A stretch of DNA of 64,000 nucleotides from Haematobia irritans (taxonomy: Eukaryota > Arthropoda > Insecta > Diptera > Muscidae). Shown here in pieces: positions 62,760 through 64,000 of the stretch. The notes beneath the pieces were generated by a model. It worked only from the letters and a program-made list of their open reading frames with translations. It was not told the origin of the DNA and ran no database searches. Positions within the stretch are counted from its first letter, which is position 1. Every line of letters starts with the position of its first letter. The stretch covers positions 104,200,404 through 104,264,403 of the forward strand of contig NC_134398.1 in the NCBI RefSeq assembly GCF_050003625.1. The letters are read 5' to 3'. Made by a program: the position numbers and the translations under genes.

Positions 62760-63187
62760 TGTAAATATAACCATAGCGATAGGCGGTAGGCGAAACATTT
62801 TTGCCGCAACGGCAAATACAATAAGCTTGACGGCGAATAATTCCCTTTTTCACGTTTCCTAGCGTTTTTGTTGTCAATACAGCATGCTTTCGCAATATAA
62901 ACAATGAAGTTGAATAAAAACATACAATGGCTTGTTATTTGTTGAGTTATTTCAAGAAAAAAAATAATCTACACGTGTCCAGGCAACAGTAATTCCTAGT
63001 GGTGAGTTAAAAAAATTGATAAGCGATGGCAACACTATACCAGTTTTCGCCAAGGAGTTAGAATAAGTTTTAATTTAGCGACACGCCGCTAGCCGTCACG
63101 GTGTTCCGTCGCGGATTTTGGGCTTCCCATAAGAAATACACGTAAATAAGTGTTCGCCTACCGCCTATCGCTATGGTTATATTTACA
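62760..63187. mobile_element. MITE with 35-bp perfect inverted ends
   Basis: Left arm 62760-62794 begins TGTAAATATAACCATAGCGA; right arm 63153-63187 is its exact complement. The interior is non-coding and has further dyads (TTTGCCGCAACGGCAAA near 62801, GTCACGGTGTTCCGTCGCGG near 63097). No target duplication is evident, so the true ends may lie a few bases outside. Confidence 0.7.
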
Positions 63188-63664
63188 TACTTAATATTTA
63201 AAATGAATTTCACGACAAATATTAATTTCTCATCGTCCATTTTAATCGAAAACAACAAAATACTACACCCCGAGAAATGGTTGGTTGCAATTCGATTATT
63301 ACAGTAAGGAGATAATAACAGAACCTATTTTTTGTTACAAGAATAATGTTTTAATTATTTCTCCCATTATATATCCAACACAACTGTAAAAAAGTTCACA
63401 AAATCAAATAGAAATTTCCATAACTATTCAATTGGTTACAATAACCAATGCCGATCAATTTAGTTTTTTGTTTCATAAAATTGTTGAGCTAACCACCAGC
63501 ATAGTGAGATACAGCATGGGAATCAACAAATGGTTAGTATAACCAAAAGTTTAGTATTCTAAAATAATTTTAGTTCAATCATGGGACGCAACTAAGGTAG
63601 TTGTTGCAACAAATAAATAGTAATATCAACACTGACAATGACGCTACAAAATTTGCAAAACGGG
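63188..63664. other. Unassigned AT-rich DNA
   Basis: No gene. Small dyads TTGGTTACAATAACCAA (about 63431) and TGGTTAGTATAACCA (about 63530) hint at another small repeat, but no ends could be fixed. Confidence 0.35.
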
Positions 63665-64000
63665 TGTTTATTCTTCATGATTTTTTTTATTTTGTTTTGA
63701 CAAAATAAAATAAATCTCCAATAGAATAAAATTAAAATCTGCTGCTCTTTTCATTCTTTCTATATTGCAGCCAATCCAAAGGTGGTAATTCATATGTCAG
63801 GTATTGAATGGCACGCGCAAGAACATTTCGCTTGCGTATGCCATTCAAGCTACCAGCCAAATAATATGAAATTCAACACCAGTCATTGGCTTCATATGGA
63901 AAAAGAATTTAACTGCAGCATAAGCAATTCCGGCAAATAATTCGACTATGTTATTTTTCTTTTACTTTTTGTTGTTATTACTACTTACTTGTATTTAGTA
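63665..64000 (+). mobile_element. Errantivirus LTR, second copy, cut by window end
   Basis: Matches 1342-1677 over its whole visible length, starting TGTTTATTCTTCATG after unrelated DNA (CAAAACGGG). It could be a solo LTR or the 5' LTR of another copy running beyond the window. Confidence 0.75.

Noticed and set aside
1..64000. CRISPR arrays, bacterial operons, phage genes
   Set aside because: No spaced short direct repeats and no prokaryotic gene organisation; repeats are eukaryotic transposons.

Overview
The window looks like a heterochromatin-like stretch of a fly genome (Diptera, probably a higher fly). The host group is inferred from an errantivirus env and LTR, an Osvaldo-type element with a tRNA-Lys-type primer site, I/LOA-like LINEs with RNase H, and a 90-bp intron in the one host-like gene. 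Almost all of the 64 kb is transposable elements, many nested in one another. There is no bacterial-style operon content, rRNA, intact tRNA gene or CRISPR array.

Layout. 1-1.9 kb: 3' end of an errantivirus (broken env, then 3' LTR); the same LTR starts again at 63,665 and runs off the window. 2.0-4.6 kb: three MITEs and local tandem duplications. 5.18-5.73 kb: two spliced exons resembling the N-terminus of the mRNA-decapping scaffold Ge-1/EDC4, on the + strand. 6.15 to about 17.6 kb: a LINE (Z, minus) split by a second LINE (X, 7281-14569), itself split by a third (Y, 8664-12186), plus a solo LTR (15810-16277) in Z; each insertion has a readable target-site duplication. 17.7-30.6 kb: a Ty3/gypsy element (LTR A-pol-gag-LTR B) and a 6.1-kb tandem duplication carrying parts of it. 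30.6-33.6 kb: a second gypsy-type element (D), cut off by a 5'-truncated LINE (E) to 35.2 kb. About 35.4-45.2 kb: an Osvaldo-like element (F1) with long LTR, primer site and two DNA transposons in its leader. 45,250-45,349: 100-N assembly gap. 45.35-59.76 kb: an inverted-repeat structure with 5,751-bp arms made of a second Osvaldo-like element (F2 minus, F3 plus). 59.76-60.42 kb: a related LTR-like segment (G). 61.0-62.4 kb: a decayed LINE (H). 62.76-63.19 kb: a MITE with 35-bp perfect TIRs.

How it fits together. If the Ge-1 call is right, its second exon ends in a splice donor that opens straight into the transposon pile, so a very large intron, or a gene fragment cut off by transposons, is possible. 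Most elements are dead: frameshifts, lost catalytic motifs and internal deletions are common. The freshest are gypsy element 1 (one difference seen between its 240-bp LTRs) and F2/F3. The inverted repeat and the 6.1-kb duplication may be real rearrangements or assembly errors; the first abuts the N gap. No wholly new system was proven. The most unusual signals are the indel-free long palindrome, the 2A-like ribosome-skipping motif in LINE Y, the three-level LINE nest with exact footprints, and a host gene start facing a TE-filled intron.
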